Positions 23,940 to 32,297 are shown, counted from the first letter of the stretch. The stretch is DNA of 37,773 nucleotides from Lachnoclostridium sp. (GCA_023664665.1 JAMPEY010000029.1:1-37773); one strand, 5' to 3'. Numbers and translations: made by a program. Notes: generated by a model not told the origin, from the sequence alone.

Positions 23940-24419
23940 ATGGAAAAAATTGCAAGCTTCACCATAGACCACATTAAATTACAGCCCGGTGTCTATGTGT
24001 CCAGAAAAGATACGGTGGGGGCGGAAGTAATCACCACCTTTGACCTGCGCATGACCAGCCCCAACGAGGAGCCTGTGATGAACACTGCGGAGGTTCATAC
24101 TATTGAACATCTCGCCGCTACTTTTCTGCGCAATCATGCCGCATACAAGGACAAGACCATTTATTTCGGTCCCATGGGCTGCCGCACGGGATTTTATCTG
24201 CTTTTGGCAGGGGACTATGCTTCCAAGGATATTATTCCTTTGATGATAGAGATGTTTGAGTTTATCCGCGATTACAAGGATGAGGTGCCCGGCGCTTCCC
24301 CCAAGGACTGCGGCAACTATCTGGACATGAATCTGGGCATGGCAAATTATCTGGCTGACCGTTACTTAAATCAGGTGCTATATGGAATCGGAGAGGACAG
24401 GTTAATTTATCCGCAGTAA
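23940..24419 (+). CDS. luxS: S-ribosylhomocysteine lyase (AI-2 synthase)
   Basis: A 159-aa iron/zinc enzyme that splits S-ribosylhomocysteine into homocysteine and DPD, the precursor of autoinducer-2. Metal and catalytic residues are in place: His53, Glu56 and His57 of HTIEHL, Cys81 of GPMGCRTGFY (catalytic), Cys124 of KDCGNYLDMN (third metal ligand). AGGAGG is 8-10 bases upstream. The next gene, mtnN, makes its substrate, so both steps of S-adenosylhomocysteine recycling are encoded together. Confidence 0.97.
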   Translation: MEKIASFTIDHIKLQPGVYVSRKDTVGAEVITTFDLRMTSPNEEPVMNTAEVHTIEHLAATFLRNHAAYKDKTIYFGPMGCRTGFYLLLAGDYASKDIIPLMIEMFEFIRDYKDEVPGASPKDCGNYLDMNLGMANYLADRYLNQVLYGIGEDRLIYPQ

Positions 24420-24446
24420 AGATAAAAAAGAAAGGAAATTTAACAC

Positions 24447-25145
24447 ATGAAAAAAATAGGAATTATCGGCGCAATGGATTTGGAAGTAGAAGAATTAAAG
24501 TCAAAAATGACCGTTGTCAACATTACCAAAAAAGCAAAAATGGATTTTTATGAGGGAACCTTAAACGGTGCGGAAGTGGTCATCGTAAAATGCGGCATCG
24601 GTAAAATTAATGCCGCTTTGTGCGTGCAGATATTGGCGGATGTTTTTGCCGTAACCCACATTATCAACACAGGTGTTGCCGGGTCTTTGAACGCAAAATT
24701 AGATATCGGTGATATTTTGATTTCTAAGGATGCCCTTCATCATGACATGGATGTCACAATTTTCGGATATGCATTGGGCGAAGTTCCCCAGATGGGATTT
24801 CGGGAATTTAAGGCTGATGAAAATTTGATTTCCTTGGCAAAGGCTTCCTGCGAGAAAGTCAATCCCGATTTGCATACTCTGGTGGGGCGTGTGGTCAGCG
24901 GCGACCAGTTCATTTCCAGCAAGGAAGTGAAGGAAAGGCTGATTTCTACTTTTCAGGGAGACTGTGCCGAAATGGAGGGTGCCTCCATTGCCCACGGCGC
25001 ATATTTAAATGGCATTCCTTTTGTTATCATCCGCGCTATTTCCGATAAGGCTGACGATAGCGCAGAAATGGATTACCCCACCTTTGAAAAAGAAGCCGCA
25101 AAGCACTCCGCAAGACTGGTGGAGGATTTGGTGGCGGCTATTTAG
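24447..25145 (+). CDS. mtnN: 5'-methylthioadenosine/S-adenosylhomocysteine nucleosidase
   Basis: A 232-aa nucleosidase that removes adenine from SAH (yielding the LuxS substrate) and methylthioadenosine. Key residues fit the E. coli enzyme: IGIIGAMDLEVEEL (Glu13, as Glu12), CGIGKINAAL, NTGVAGSL, AEMEGASIAH (Glu177) and ISDKADD (Asp200). It starts 27 bases after luxS with an AAAGGAAA ribosome binding site, so the two are one operon. The luxS-mtnN order is common in Firmicutes. Confidence 0.97.
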   Translation: MKKIGIIGAMDLEVEELKSKMTVVNITKKAKMDFYEGTLNGAEVVIVKCGIGKINAALCVQILADVFAVTHIINTGVAGSLNAKLDIGDILISKDALHHDMDVTIFGYALGEVPQMGFREFKADENLISLAKASCEKVNPDLHTLVGRVVSGDQFISSKEVKERLISTFQGDCAEMEGASIAHGAYLNGIPFVIIRAISDKADDSAEMDYPTFEKEAAKHSARLVEDLVAAI

Positions 25146-25205
25146 TGTCTGCTGATCCTTTTAAGCCTCATAAAGTAAAGCGATATGTATTTATGCATAT
25201 TACGC

Positions 25206-25234
25206 TTGAGTGCCGGGCATAATTATGGTATAAT
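25206..25234 (+). promoter_or_regulatory. promoter of the Phd/RelE-LRR operon
   Basis: TTGAGT (25206-25211), 17-base spacer, perfect TATAAT (25229-25234), 29 bases before the antitoxin ATG, leaving a short leader with AGAGGAGG. Confidence 0.75.
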
Positions 25235-25263
25235 TGTCCCATAGCAGAGAGGAGGTATATTAA

Positions 25264-25524
25264 ATGCCACAAATTATTCCTATCAAAGATTTAAAAAACA
25301 CTTCAGAAATTTCTGATATGTGTCATAAATCAGAAGAACCTATTTATATCACTAAAAACGGATACGGCGATATGGTTATTATGAGTATGGAGATTTACGA
25401 AAATGTCATGCACCGATTTTCGGTATACAAAGATATTGAACTATCAGAGCAGCAGATAGAGAATAAACAGGTCAAAGATGCCAGAACTGCTCTGACAGAA
25501 ATGAGGGCAAAATATGGCTTATAA
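25264..25524 (+). CDS. Phd/YefM-family antitoxin
   Basis: An 86-aa protein with the N-terminal Phd/YefM fold (MPQIIPIKDLKNTSEISDMC, EPIYITKNGYGDMVIMSMEIYENVM), which both binds operator DNA and, through the flexible C terminus (KDARTALTEMRAKYGL), wraps and neutralises the toxin. It overlaps the toxin gene by 11 bases. AGAGGAGG lies seven bases upstream. Antitoxins of this family usually repress their own operon together with the toxin. Confidence 0.88.
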   Translation: MPQIIPIKDLKNTSEISDMCHKSEEPIYITKNGYGDMVIMSMEIYENVMHRFSVYKDIELSEQQIENKQVKDARTALTEMRAKYGL

Positions 25525-25831
25525 ACTGATTGTTACAGAACACGCAGATAAATTACTCAACAATATCTTGCGTTACCTAATTTATCAGTTAAAAAATGAA
25601 CAGGCAGGGATACACTTATTGGAAGAAATCCAGAGCATATATGACCGTCTGGAAGAAAATCCCCTGCAATTTCCATTTAGCAGGGATACCTATTTAGCAA
25701 ACAGAGGATACCATGAGGCTGTTGTCGGACAAATGAATTATACCATAGTATTTAGTGTTGGAACAGATGTTGTAAATATAGTCGGAATCTTTCACCAACT
25801 GGAAAATTATTGGAAGAAATTAGAAATATGA
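25514..25831 (+). CDS. RelE/ParE-superfamily toxin
   Basis: A 105-aa toxin partner: YKLIVTEHADKLLNNILRYL at the N terminus, RLEENPLQFPFSRD in the middle and YTIVFSVGTDVVNIVGIFHQ at the end, a pattern typical of the plasmid-stabilisation (ParE/RelE) fold. The arrangement of C-terminal residues does not allow a choice between an mRNA-cleaving RelE and a gyrase-poisoning ParE. It ends seven bases before the leucine-rich-repeat gene, so all three genes are probably transcribed together. Confidence 0.85.
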   Translation: MAYKLIVTEHADKLLNNILRYLIYQLKNEQAGIHLLEEIQSIYDRLEENPLQFPFSRDTYLANRGYHEAVVGQMNYTIVFSVGTDVVNIVGIFHQLENYWKKLEI

Positions 25832-25838
25832 GGGAAAA

Positions 25839-26789
25839 ATGACGGCAGCTCAATCAACTTTTTGCTATGAAAAATACACAGGACAGGAAAAGGAAGTCCG
25901 TCTGCCGGAGACGGCGGAAGGGCTTCCTCTTTCCGCCATCGGCGCAAAAGCATTCTTAAGCTGCAAAAGCGTGGAACGCCTTGTGCTGCCCTCCACATTG
26001 GAAACCGTGGGAGATTGGGCTTTTGCCCATATGAAAAACTTGCGGGAAGTGGTACTTCCGGCAAAGGAAATTACCTTTGGAAAAAAGGTATTTCTCGGAT
26101 GTGAAAAGCTGCAGCGTATTCTTTTTTGTGACAGAAAGTATGACAATATATCGGGAAACCGGATTTATGAAGGGATTCCCCTTTTTCTGGCATCCGCATT
26201 TTGTTTCTTTGCTGAGGAAACTTTGCAGAGCCTCCAAAGCGCCGACCTTATTCAAGAGGATTTATTGTCGACACATTCCAATGATGTCCTGTTGAATTTA
26301 CAAATGGCGGGTGACTGCCACGGCCAATGGAAATGGCTCTTTCTATATGACCAATCCCTGAAAGCCTTTCTTTTAAGAAATGACGATGACGGATTTGTGC
26401 CTGCCTTTATCGGCTGGTTCCATGTGGAGGATGTGGATGACCAAAGACAGGATTACATCCGCAAAATACGGGGTGAAAAACTCCGTCTGGTTTTTCAGCG
26501 CCTATCATATCCGGAACATTTAGAGAAAGATATGCGGCACTTTTTCCATGCATATTTAAAAGAAAATTCTTCTTTTGTTGCAGAGCTTTTTTCGCAGTCC
26601 CCGGAATTTGGCAGGGATATCCGTTATTACAAAATCTGGCATGCAAGCGGCGGCTTAACTTCCATCCATGCGGAACAATTTCTTGCCAAATTGCCCGAAA
26701 CGGAGCCGGAAATCCGCAGCTATCTGCTGGAATGTCAGTTAGAAAATAAAATGGACAACGAAGGATTTTTTACCGAATTGGAGCTGTAA
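25839..26789 (+). CDS. leucine-rich-repeat (BspA-like) protein with unknown C-terminal domain
   Basis: A 316-aa cytoplasmic-looking protein without a signal peptide. Residues about 15-110 hold three or four LRR_5/BspA-type repeats (VRLPETAEGLPLSAIGAKAF, VERLVLPSTLETVGDWAF, LREVVLPAKEITFGKKVF). The remaining 200 residues are a charged, helical domain I do not recognise (LRNDDDGFVPAFIGWFHVED, YPEHLEKDMRHFFHAYLKEN). GAGGGAAAAATG gives a reasonable ribosome binding site. Only seven bases separate it from the toxin stop, an unusual partner for a toxin-antitoxin operon, possibly a cargo or a modulator. Confidence 0.75.
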   Translation: MTAAQSTFCYEKYTGQEKEVRLPETAEGLPLSAIGAKAFLSCKSVERLVLPSTLETVGDWAFAHMKNLREVVLPAKEITFGKKVFLGCEKLQRILFCDRKYDNISGNRIYEGIPLFLASAFCFFAEETLQSLQSADLIQEDLLSTHSNDVLLNLQMAGDCHGQWKWLFLYDQSLKAFLLRNDDDGFVPAFIGWFHVEDVDDQRQDYIRKIRGEKLRLVFQRLSYPEHLEKDMRHFFHAYLKENSSFVAELFSQSPEFGRDIRYYKIWHASGGLTSIHAEQFLAKLPETEPEIRSYLLECQLENKMDNEGFFTELEL

Positions 26790-26859
26790 AAACATTCTAT
26801 CATTAATGGCGCCATACAAATAACCGTTCCACAATGCAAACACAGAAATGAGGGTTCCT

Positions 26860-27072
26860 ATGAACGAAAAACCTACCCCGAAAAATATCAATGAGCAGGA
26901 CTTAGAAGCAATCATTTCCCTCCTCGATCAATACAGCGAAAACGGCGGCAGCCGGATGAAACTCAATGTGGTAGAGGGTGATGGCGAAATCATCGACCGC
27001 AAATACCATCACGGACGCTGCGATATCGGAAGCCCCTGGGCTATGGGGCAGGCATTTGATGTGTTGGAATAG
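26860..27072 (+). CDS. small conserved hypothetical protein
   Basis: A 70-aa acidic protein (MNEKPTPKNINEQDLEAIIS, then LLDQYSENGGSRMKLNVVEG, and a C-terminal HHGRCDIGSPWAMGQAFDVLE) with a His/Cys-containing tail. The ATG at 26860 is preceded by GAGGG; a start four codons earlier lacks one. Family not recognised with certainty; it resembles small clostridial DUF proteins found singly. It lies 70 bases after the LRR gene and convergent with the membrane operon. Confidence 0.6.
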   Translation: MNEKPTPKNINEQDLEAIISLLDQYSENGGSRMKLNVVEGDGEIIDRKYHHGRCDIGSPWAMGQAFDVLE

Positions 27073-27093
27073 CCCGGAGAGTCTGCCTGCCGC

Positions 27094-28785
27094 CTAGTTA
27101 TTTTCTAATTGTCTTAACGCCATATATCGCGAAACATTAAAGGTCCGCCAAGAGAAACTCTTCTGCAATTTCTGCAGTTGCTGCAAATAGTAATATCCAA
27201 AATCGGACTGTTCGCTTCTCTTTAAGGAAGCGCGGCTGCCTTCTCCTTCTCTGTCCATACGGATAATGATGTCATTTGAGATATCTTCCTCATCGAGAAT
27301 CGCCATATCATACCCCAGCTCCCGCAAATAGGGAATCAGCACCGGCGCCGCATCCGCATTTAATCTGCTGAGGTAAGTATAATCATGGTAAAGTGTGCTG
27401 CTTTGGAAAAAGTCATCCTCCGTCCTTGTGATTTTTGTGCTTTCACCTTTGGGAGCATTTGCCACATTGATTTTTGCGATAATATAATCGGGATGGCTGA
27501 AAGACAGCGCCAGATACAATACCGTCACCACTACCATACTATAACAAAACAGCGGAAATTTCTCCGCAAAAATATTTGCTACCACACCCAGAAACAGGAA
27601 AAACAAAAGTCCAAGACCCCATAATACCAAGATTCTCAAAAAGGTCATATAATAATATTTAATATAAATTATCATACGAAGGGCGCTGGACGCAATCATA
27701 ATAAAGGTACAAAATGACATGACTGTCAGTACCGCTTTTAACAGTCTGCTTTCTTTAAAAAAGCTCATTGCCACCAGCACAATAATTAAATTTAAAATAC
27801 TCACCGCAAGCAATTGGAAAAAACCTTCTCTTGCATAGGACGCGTAAGTATATCCTTCCGGGAGCTGCATCTTCCCCAAAAATAATCCTGCAATCTGAAT
27901 CACGCTAAACACCAGATACAATGCGGACAACATTCCCGTAACGGTAATTGCCAGAACCGGCTCCCCGTTCCTTTTGTCCTTGACCTCTTCTTTTATTTCA
28001 TGCTTACACAAATATGCCGTCAGCAGATAGGTAGCAAGGTACAAAAAACAGATGCGGAATGCAATGCTAAAAATAGTTTGCAGATTGATATGTCCGAAAA
28101 GCCTGCTGCTCATATCCCTGAACACCGCATCCGCGCTGTTTAATAAGAGCCATACCACCAATAGCAGCGGAAGCGCAATTATGACCCCCAGCACCATATA
28201 CCAAAACTTGCTGTCCTTCTTTTTCTCTTTCTGCGCCATATAAACCGATGCGTCCGAAAAAGGCCTGCCCAACTCGCCCATGCCGGCAAATATCAGTTCC
28301 AGAATGGCCCCCATATATTTGCCGAATTTCCATTGGGAAGTATCAAAAAACTGCTGTAGCATTAAACTTATCATCAGCAGAAAAATTCCCAGCTTGTTGA
28401 AAAAAATAATGCGTCCGTCATCCGTGCAAAATGTAGACACCGCAAGCAGCATCACGCTAATCATGTAAAACCAGCTTCCTTTTTTCAAGGAAATCTCTAG
28501 TTTTGACAATGAGAAGCACAAATACAAGAGACTTCCTGCCATAAAAAAAGGGAATGTTACTCCCGAACCGTTGCGGAACATACAAAACGCGTAGAATATA
28601 GCATATACCAAAGTAACGCCGCCAAAAAAGGGAAAGTTCCGCTTCATGCGCCCTGTCGCCTCGGTATCTTCCTTTTGGGCTTTGACCGGCACAGGGCTTG
28701 GATTCGGAACCGCCTGTAGCTGCGAAGGCTGGTCCCAAGTGCTGTTGCCGCTTACCTTTACTTCATTTCTAACCGCTTCATTCAT
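27094..28785 (-). CDS. DUF4153/DUF4173-type polytopic membrane protein
   Basis: A 563-aa protein with about 12 predicted helices between residues 50 and 420 (for example GVIIALPLLLVVWLLLNSAD and ILVLWGLGLLFFLFLGVVAN) and a soluble C-terminal domain (about 430-563, KITRTEDDFFQSSTLYHDYT). The DUF4173 segment NSADAVFRDMSSRLFGH is recognisable. Function unknown. It starts inside the end of the HTH gene (8-base overlap) with AGGAGG located in the HTH coding sequence, so the two are translationally linked. This triad DUF2975 - HTH - DUF4173 recurs in Lachnospiraceae, I believe, probably as an envelope-stress or immunity operon. Confidence 0.8.
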   Translation of the reverse strand: MNEAVRNEVKVSGNSTWDQPSQLQAVPNPSPVPVKAQKEDTEATGRMKRNFPFFGGVTLVYAIFYAFCMFRNGSGVTFPFFMAGSLLYLCFSLSKLEISLKKGSWFYMISVMLLAVSTFCTDDGRIIFFNKLGIFLLMISLMLQQFFDTSQWKFGKYMGAILELIFAGMGELGRPFSDASVYMAQKEKKKDSKFWYMVLGVIIALPLLLVVWLLLNSADAVFRDMSSRLFGHINLQTIFSIAFRICFLYLATYLLTAYLCKHEIKEEVKDKRNGEPVLAITVTGMLSALYLVFSVIQIAGLFLGKMQLPEGYTYASYAREGFFQLLAVSILNLIIVLVAMSFFKESRLLKAVLTVMSFCTFIMIASSALRMIIYIKYYYMTFLRILVLWGLGLLFFLFLGVVANIFAEKFPLFCYSMVVVTVLYLALSFSHPDYIIAKINVANAPKGESTKITRTEDDFFQSSTLYHDYTYLSRLNADAAPVLIPYLRELGYDMAILDEEDISNDIIIRMDREGEGSRASLKRSEQSDFGYYYLQQLQKLQKSFSWRTFNVSRYMALRQLENN

Positions 28786-29005
28786 TGTTTTCGTCCTCCT
28801 TATCCGGTACATATTCCAAAATATCGCCGGGCTGACAGTTTAACGCCTTGCAGACTGCCTCCAAGGTGGAAAATCTCACTGCCTTTGCCTTATTGTTTTT
28901 TAAGACGGACAGATTTGCCAGCGTAATGTCCACTTCCCCCGCCAGCTCCGTCAATCCCTTTTTCCGCTTTGCCATCATGACATCCAGATTTACTACTATC
29001 GGCAT
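28778..29005 (-). CDS. small Cro/CI-type transcriptional regulator (YozG-like)
   Basis: A 75-aa helix-turn-helix protein (MPIVVNLDVMMAKRKKGLTE, LAGEVDITLANLSVLKNNKAKAVRFSTLEAVCKALNCQPGDILEYV). The family is typically paired with DUF2975 membrane proteins, as here. It starts 21 bases after the DUF2975 stop and probably represses the operon via the palindrome at 29604-29618. Confidence 0.87.
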   Translation of the reverse strand: MPIVVNLDVMMAKRKKGLTELAGEVDITLANLSVLKNNKAKAVRFSTLEAVCKALNCQPGDILEYVPDKEDENNE

Positions 29006-29026
29006 TTATGTTGTCCTCTCTTCTCG

Positions 29027-29512
29027 TTATATCGTTAAGTCGTTTTCTTCCTTATATCGGACCGCTTCCTCAAAAACCATTGCCAATACTTTGCTGAACA
29101 GTCCTGCAATGGCAAACACTAAAATCACCACCAAGATTACGATTGTGGTAGGGGCAGCCATATAAACAATGCTCCGCACTACGCTTACGCCTACAATAAA
29201 GAAACTCCAATTTCCCATTTTCCGAAGGCTGACTACATTTTCCATCACAAAACAATTTTCATCCAGCACCGTCCGAAAAATCCTTCTAAGCTCCCGCACC
29301 AGCACTACCGCAGCCACTCCCAGCACAAAATAAATAATGACCAGTTCTTCGTAATGCTCCTTCACATCCGCAAAATAAGTTCCTATCCACTTTATGCTCC
29401 AAGGCAGGCTGAGTGTCACCACAATTCCCGCATAAAACATAAAATCCAGCAAATATTTCGTTCCTCTGGTAATCGCCTGCTTCCCTATGGCTCTCTCTTT
29501 TTTCTCACTCAT
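29027..29512 (-). CDS. DUF2975-domain membrane protein
   Basis: A 161-aa protein with four predicted helices (DFMFYAGIVVTLSLPWSI, LVIIYFVLGVAAVVLVRELR, WSFFIVGVSVVRSIVYMA, VILVVILVFAIAGLFSKVLA) and the typical LRRIFRTVLDENCFVMENV segment between helices 2 and 3. Function unknown; family members are paired with small HTH regulators. It is first in the operon, with GGAGTAAATT before the ATG, and the promoter listed below. Confidence 0.88.
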   Translation of the reverse strand: MSEKKERAIGKQAITRGTKYLLDFMFYAGIVVTLSLPWSIKWIGTYFADVKEHYEELVIIYFVLGVAAVVLVRELRRIFRTVLDENCFVMENVVSLRKMGNWSFFIVGVSVVRSIVYMAAPTTIVILVVILVFAIAGLFSKVLAMVFEEAVRYKEENDLTI

Positions 29513-29566
29513 AATTTACTCCGTTTCTATGCCGTCATAACTGACATATTGTTTCCTGATATTGCC

Positions 29567-29595
29567 AATATAACACCTCACAAAATGTTTGTCAA
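29567..29595 (-). promoter_or_regulatory. promoter of the DUF2975-HTH-DUF4173 operon
   Basis: Minus strand TTGACA (29590-29595), 17-base spacer, TATATT (29567-29572), 55 bases upstream of the first gene. Confidence 0.85.
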
Positions 29596-29603
29596 TATAT
29601 TTT

Positions 29604-29618
29604 TATCGTTTTTCGATA
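29604..29618. promoter_or_regulatory. candidate operator upstream of the -35
   Basis: TATCGTTTTTCGATA: 5-base palindromic arms around five Ts, nine bases upstream of the -35 element. A good size for a small Cro/CI dimer; binding by the operon's own HTH protein is inference. A similar palindrome lies in the agrB promoter at 33026-33042. Confidence 0.55.
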
Positions 29619-29640
29619 TTTTTATATTGTTTATAGATAT

Positions 29641-29686
29641 GAAAAAGCTGAACGCCCTGTAAAAATCACAGCGGTTCAGCTTTTTC
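29641..29686 (-). terminator. bidirectional terminator
   Basis: GAAAAAGCTGAAC (29641-29653) and GTTCAGCTTTTTC (29674-29686), 13 perfect pairs, ending the gene at 29708-30100 on the minus strand. Confidence 0.85.
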
Positions 29687-29707
29687 GGAGTCTTCCTACT
29701 CTTCACA

Positions 29708-30100
29708 CTACTCTTCAAATTTTAGTACTTCCTGCTTGTTCTCCTCCTCAATCAGCCCAATGCCCATAAAGACTGCCCAGATATAGGGCGCGCCATACAT
29801 ATTCAAGCTTTTGGGACCGGCTATTTTGTGAGGAGGATTATCCCCCGTGCAGTCCTGTTTCAGCTTTTCATAGGCTTTGTCGAAGGTGCTTTTGGTTATG
29901 GAACGCTCCCTTCTGTCCGTGAAAAGCTCGCCGCCCTTTATACTATAAGTAAACGGCAACCCCTTCTTGGTCACAAATGTTTTCCCCTGATGTGCTACAA
30001 TCGTTCCCCACAAATCCCCTTCAGCAATCACTGCTGTGTTAATTATCATAGTATAAGCACGATTCCTTTCGCACAGATTCAGAGGAATTTTATCTTTCAC
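29708..30100 (-). CDS. hypothetical protein with GTG start
   Basis: A 130-aa soluble protein. N-terminal part is beta-rich (TAVIAEGDLWGTIVAHQGKT, LPFTYSIKGGELFTDRRERS), the middle is helical (ITKSTFDKAYEKLKQD) and the C terminus mildly hydrophobic (APYIWAVFMGIGLIEEENK). The start is GTG, supported by GGGAGG seven bases upstream. The ITKSTFDKAYEKL stretch suggests a conserved but unnamed Lachnospiraceae family; I cannot assign a function. Single-gene unit with its own terminator. Confidence 0.6.
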   Translation of the reverse strand: MKDKIPLNLCERNRAYTMIINTAVIAEGDLWGTIVAHQGKTFVTKKGLPFTYSIKGGELFTDRRERSITKSTFDKAYEKLKQDCTGDNPPHKIAGPKSLNMYGAPYIWAVFMGIGLIEEENKQEVLKFEE

Positions 30101-30458
30101 AGAGATTCCTCCCTTGTTATTATCATGTTACTCGTATCATGCCCCCCTTGTCAACTATTATATCCGCCGCAGTTATGATATTTTATACCGCCATGGGATT
30201 TCTTTCTTTTAACTGCGGAGAAATGGCCTGTTTTAGTTTTCCTAAATTCCTGCATGTGTAATGCTTTTTGCCATTATTGCATCCGGTTTCATATCGTGAT
30301 ATTATGGTGTGAGAACTTCATTGGCAGCAGTATCGCAGGCAAAAGCCTGCGATATATGGCAACAGGGTTTGCGAAGCAGTTCCTGTTGTATGCGGGGGTA
30401 TAAGAATGAAGATAGAGATTCCGCGGAGAGGAATCATGGGGGTTAGGGTGAGAAAAGC
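30101..30458. other. intergenic hairpin cluster upstream of the MBL-fold gene
   Basis: 358 bases without a convincing gene. From 30331 three inverted repeats follow each other: TATCGCAGGC AAAA GCCTGCGATA (30331-30354, perfect), CAACAGG ... CCTGTTG (about 30359-30387), and ATTCC ... GGAAT (about 30418-30434). The first could be a terminator without a T-run, or part of a dispersed repeat. A 37-codon frame from ATG 30406 overlaps the MBL start and is weak. Confidence 0.55.
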
Positions 30459-31238
30459 ATGGACAACATGGGCGATAACGGTTTTAGAATTACCTATCTT
30501 TTTCACAGCGGATTTTTAGTGGAATGCAGCCGCTGCTATTATTTATTTGACTATTACAGGGGCACTCTTCCGCCGTTAAATCCCGACAAACCTATTCTGG
30601 TCTTTGTCAGCCACAGTCATCCCGACCATTACAATCCTAAAATCTTTGAAATGCTTGCAGAAGAAAAAATGACACTGGTGACAGCAATTTTTCCCAAAGA
30701 ACTCTCCAAAAAAATTGCCGCAAAAAAGGGAATCTCCAAAATGGCGCCCCCCGAAAATATAGGCGTTGTCACTGTGACCTTTCACAACCGATATGAACTG
30801 CCCTGCGAGACCTACTTGGAAACCTTGCAGTCCACGGATATCGGAGTTGCCTTTGTCTTAAAGTGTCCCGACGGCATTCTCTATCACGGGGGAGATTTAA
30901 ACGATTGGGTCAGGAGTGAACAGACCCTGCAATATAATAAACAGATGACCGGCAGTTACCGCCATGAGATTAATCTTCTGGCGACCTCCCTTAAGCAGAC
31001 TTCCGCGGCTTCTATGGATACAGCCAATGTTATCGACGCGGCATTTTTGCCGTTGGACCCTCTTCTGAAAGAAAATTATGCCAAAGGAATGCTGTATTTT
31101 CTGCAAAAAATTCCCGTGAAAAAAGTCTATCCCATGCATTATTGGGGAGAGCCCGAAATCATTGAAACATTTTTGCGGGAATACCCCGAATATCAAGGGA
31201 TTATTCAACACACGGAAAGTTTTGCCTCCTCCACATAA
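30459..31238 (+). CDS. MBL-fold metallohydrolase
   Basis: A 259-aa metallo-beta-lactamase-fold protein with the metal motif HSHPDHYN (His52, His54, Asp56, His57), a further ligand region YHGGDLNDW (about 141-149) and a C-terminal MHYWGE His. It resembles the UlaG/YycJ-type cytosolic hydrolases of unknown substrate. Unusual is the long insert YNKQMTGSYRHEINLLATSL between the third and fourth motifs. The first ATG was chosen (GGGTGAG six bases upstream). It is convergent with the trmL fusion gene; the two stops overlap by 34 bases. Confidence 0.85.
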   Translation: MDNMGDNGFRITYLFHSGFLVECSRCYYLFDYYRGTLPPLNPDKPILVFVSHSHPDHYNPKIFEMLAEEKMTLVTAIFPKELSKKIAAKKGISKMAPPENIGVVTVTFHNRYELPCETYLETLQSTDIGVAFVLKCPDGILYHGGDLNDWVRSEQTLQYNKQMTGSYRHEINLLATSLKQTSAASMDTANVIDAAFLPLDPLLKENYAKGMLYFLQKIPVKKVYPMHYWGEPEIIETFLREYPEYQGIIQHTESFASST

Positions 31239-32161
31239 GACGCCGCATTTTTTAAATTGGCGGCAATGTCCTCTTCTGTGGTACGGCGCACCACTCTTGC
31301 GGGACTTCCCACTGCCACGGAATTGTCGGGAATCGTCATTCCTTCCGTTACCAGCGCGCCTGCTCCCACAATGCAGTTTTTTCCTATTACGCTGCCGTTC
31401 ATCAGGATTGCCCCCATGCCAATCAGGGAATTATCTCCAATGGTACAGCCATGAATAACTGCGCTGTGTCCGACGGTGACATTTTCCCCTATGGTTAAAG
31501 GATATCCCGCTCCCGTATGTGCCACACAATTATCCTGAATATTGCTGCCTTTTCCGATGAAAACAAGCTCCCTGTCTCCCCGGACCGTTGCATGGTACCA
31601 GATGCTCACATCTTCTTTCATCTCCACATCACCCAGCACCACCGCCCCCGGCGCGATAAAAGCAGACTGCGGAGCCCAATGCAGCCTGTGGAGCTCTCCC
31701 TCCCGCTGCATTCCATCAAATCCGTTTTGGCGCAATGCCTCATAAAGCACGATTGCCACCGAATTTGACAGATTCAGGGAACGGATGGAAAGCAGCATGG
31801 GAATCCGGATGCAGGACTCCTCATGCTCCACCAAAATTTCCTCCGGAATACCGGCGCTTTCTTTGCCGAACATTATAAAATCATCCATGCCAAAAGAAAC
31901 CTCCGTATAGGAGCGCTTTGCCTTGGTGGTTGCCATCCAGATTTTCGCCCCCGGATGCTTCTCTTGAAATTCCTGAAAATTCACATACCGGGTCACATCC
32001 AACTGCTCCCAATAGTCCATGCCTGCGCGCTTGATTTCCTTTTCATTTAAGCGAAATCCCAAAGGCTCTATCAGATGCAGCCCCGTCCCTGTCGCCACAC
32101 AGGTACGCCCGATATTTCCGGTGTTTGCCGGTATCTCCGGCTGATGCAGTACAATGTTCAT
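31205..32161 (-). CDS. trmL: TrmL-type tRNA 2'-O-methyltransferase fused to gamma-carbonic-anhydrase-like domain
   Basis: A 318-aa two-domain protein. Residues 1 to about 155 are a SPOUT methyltransferase of the TrmL/CspR type that 2'-O-methylates C/U34 of tRNA-Leu: PANTGNIGRTCVATG, FGKESAGIPEEIL and the knot IPMLLSIRSLNLSNSVAIVLYEAL. Residues about 165-318 form a left-handed beta-helix like YrdA/CaiE/PaaY: DVSIWYHATVRGD, NIQDNCVAHT, TVGHSAVIHGC with the three zinc His (VAH, GHS, VIHG), ending GSPARVVR. The linker is short (GMQREGELHRLHWAP). Both halves keep their key residues. Usually these are separate genes. Start 32161 has GGAGG six bases upstream. Confidence 0.9.
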   Translation of the reverse strand: MNIVLHQPEIPANTGNIGRTCVATGTGLHLIEPLGFRLNEKEIKRAGMDYWEQLDVTRYVNFQEFQEKHPGAKIWMATTKAKRSYTEVSFGMDDFIMFGKESAGIPEEILVEHEESCIRIPMLLSIRSLNLSNSVAIVLYEALRQNGFDGMQREGELHRLHWAPQSAFIAPGAVVLGDVEMKEDVSIWYHATVRGDRELVFIGKGSNIQDNCVAHTGAGYPLTIGENVTVGHSAVIHGCTIGDNSLIGMGAILMNGSVIGKNCIVGAGALVTEGMTIPDNSVAVGSPARVVRRTTEEDIAANLKNAASYVEEAKLSVC

Positions 32162-32297
32162 GCTAATCCTCCGTGGCGCCAAGGAAGCGCCGGAATGTCT
32201 CGTCTACTGTGTGCACCATTCCTTTACACATATAAGCATTATAGCCTATTTTGTCAAAAAAGTATACTTTGGATTTTATTGGGGGGCAGGGTATTAA

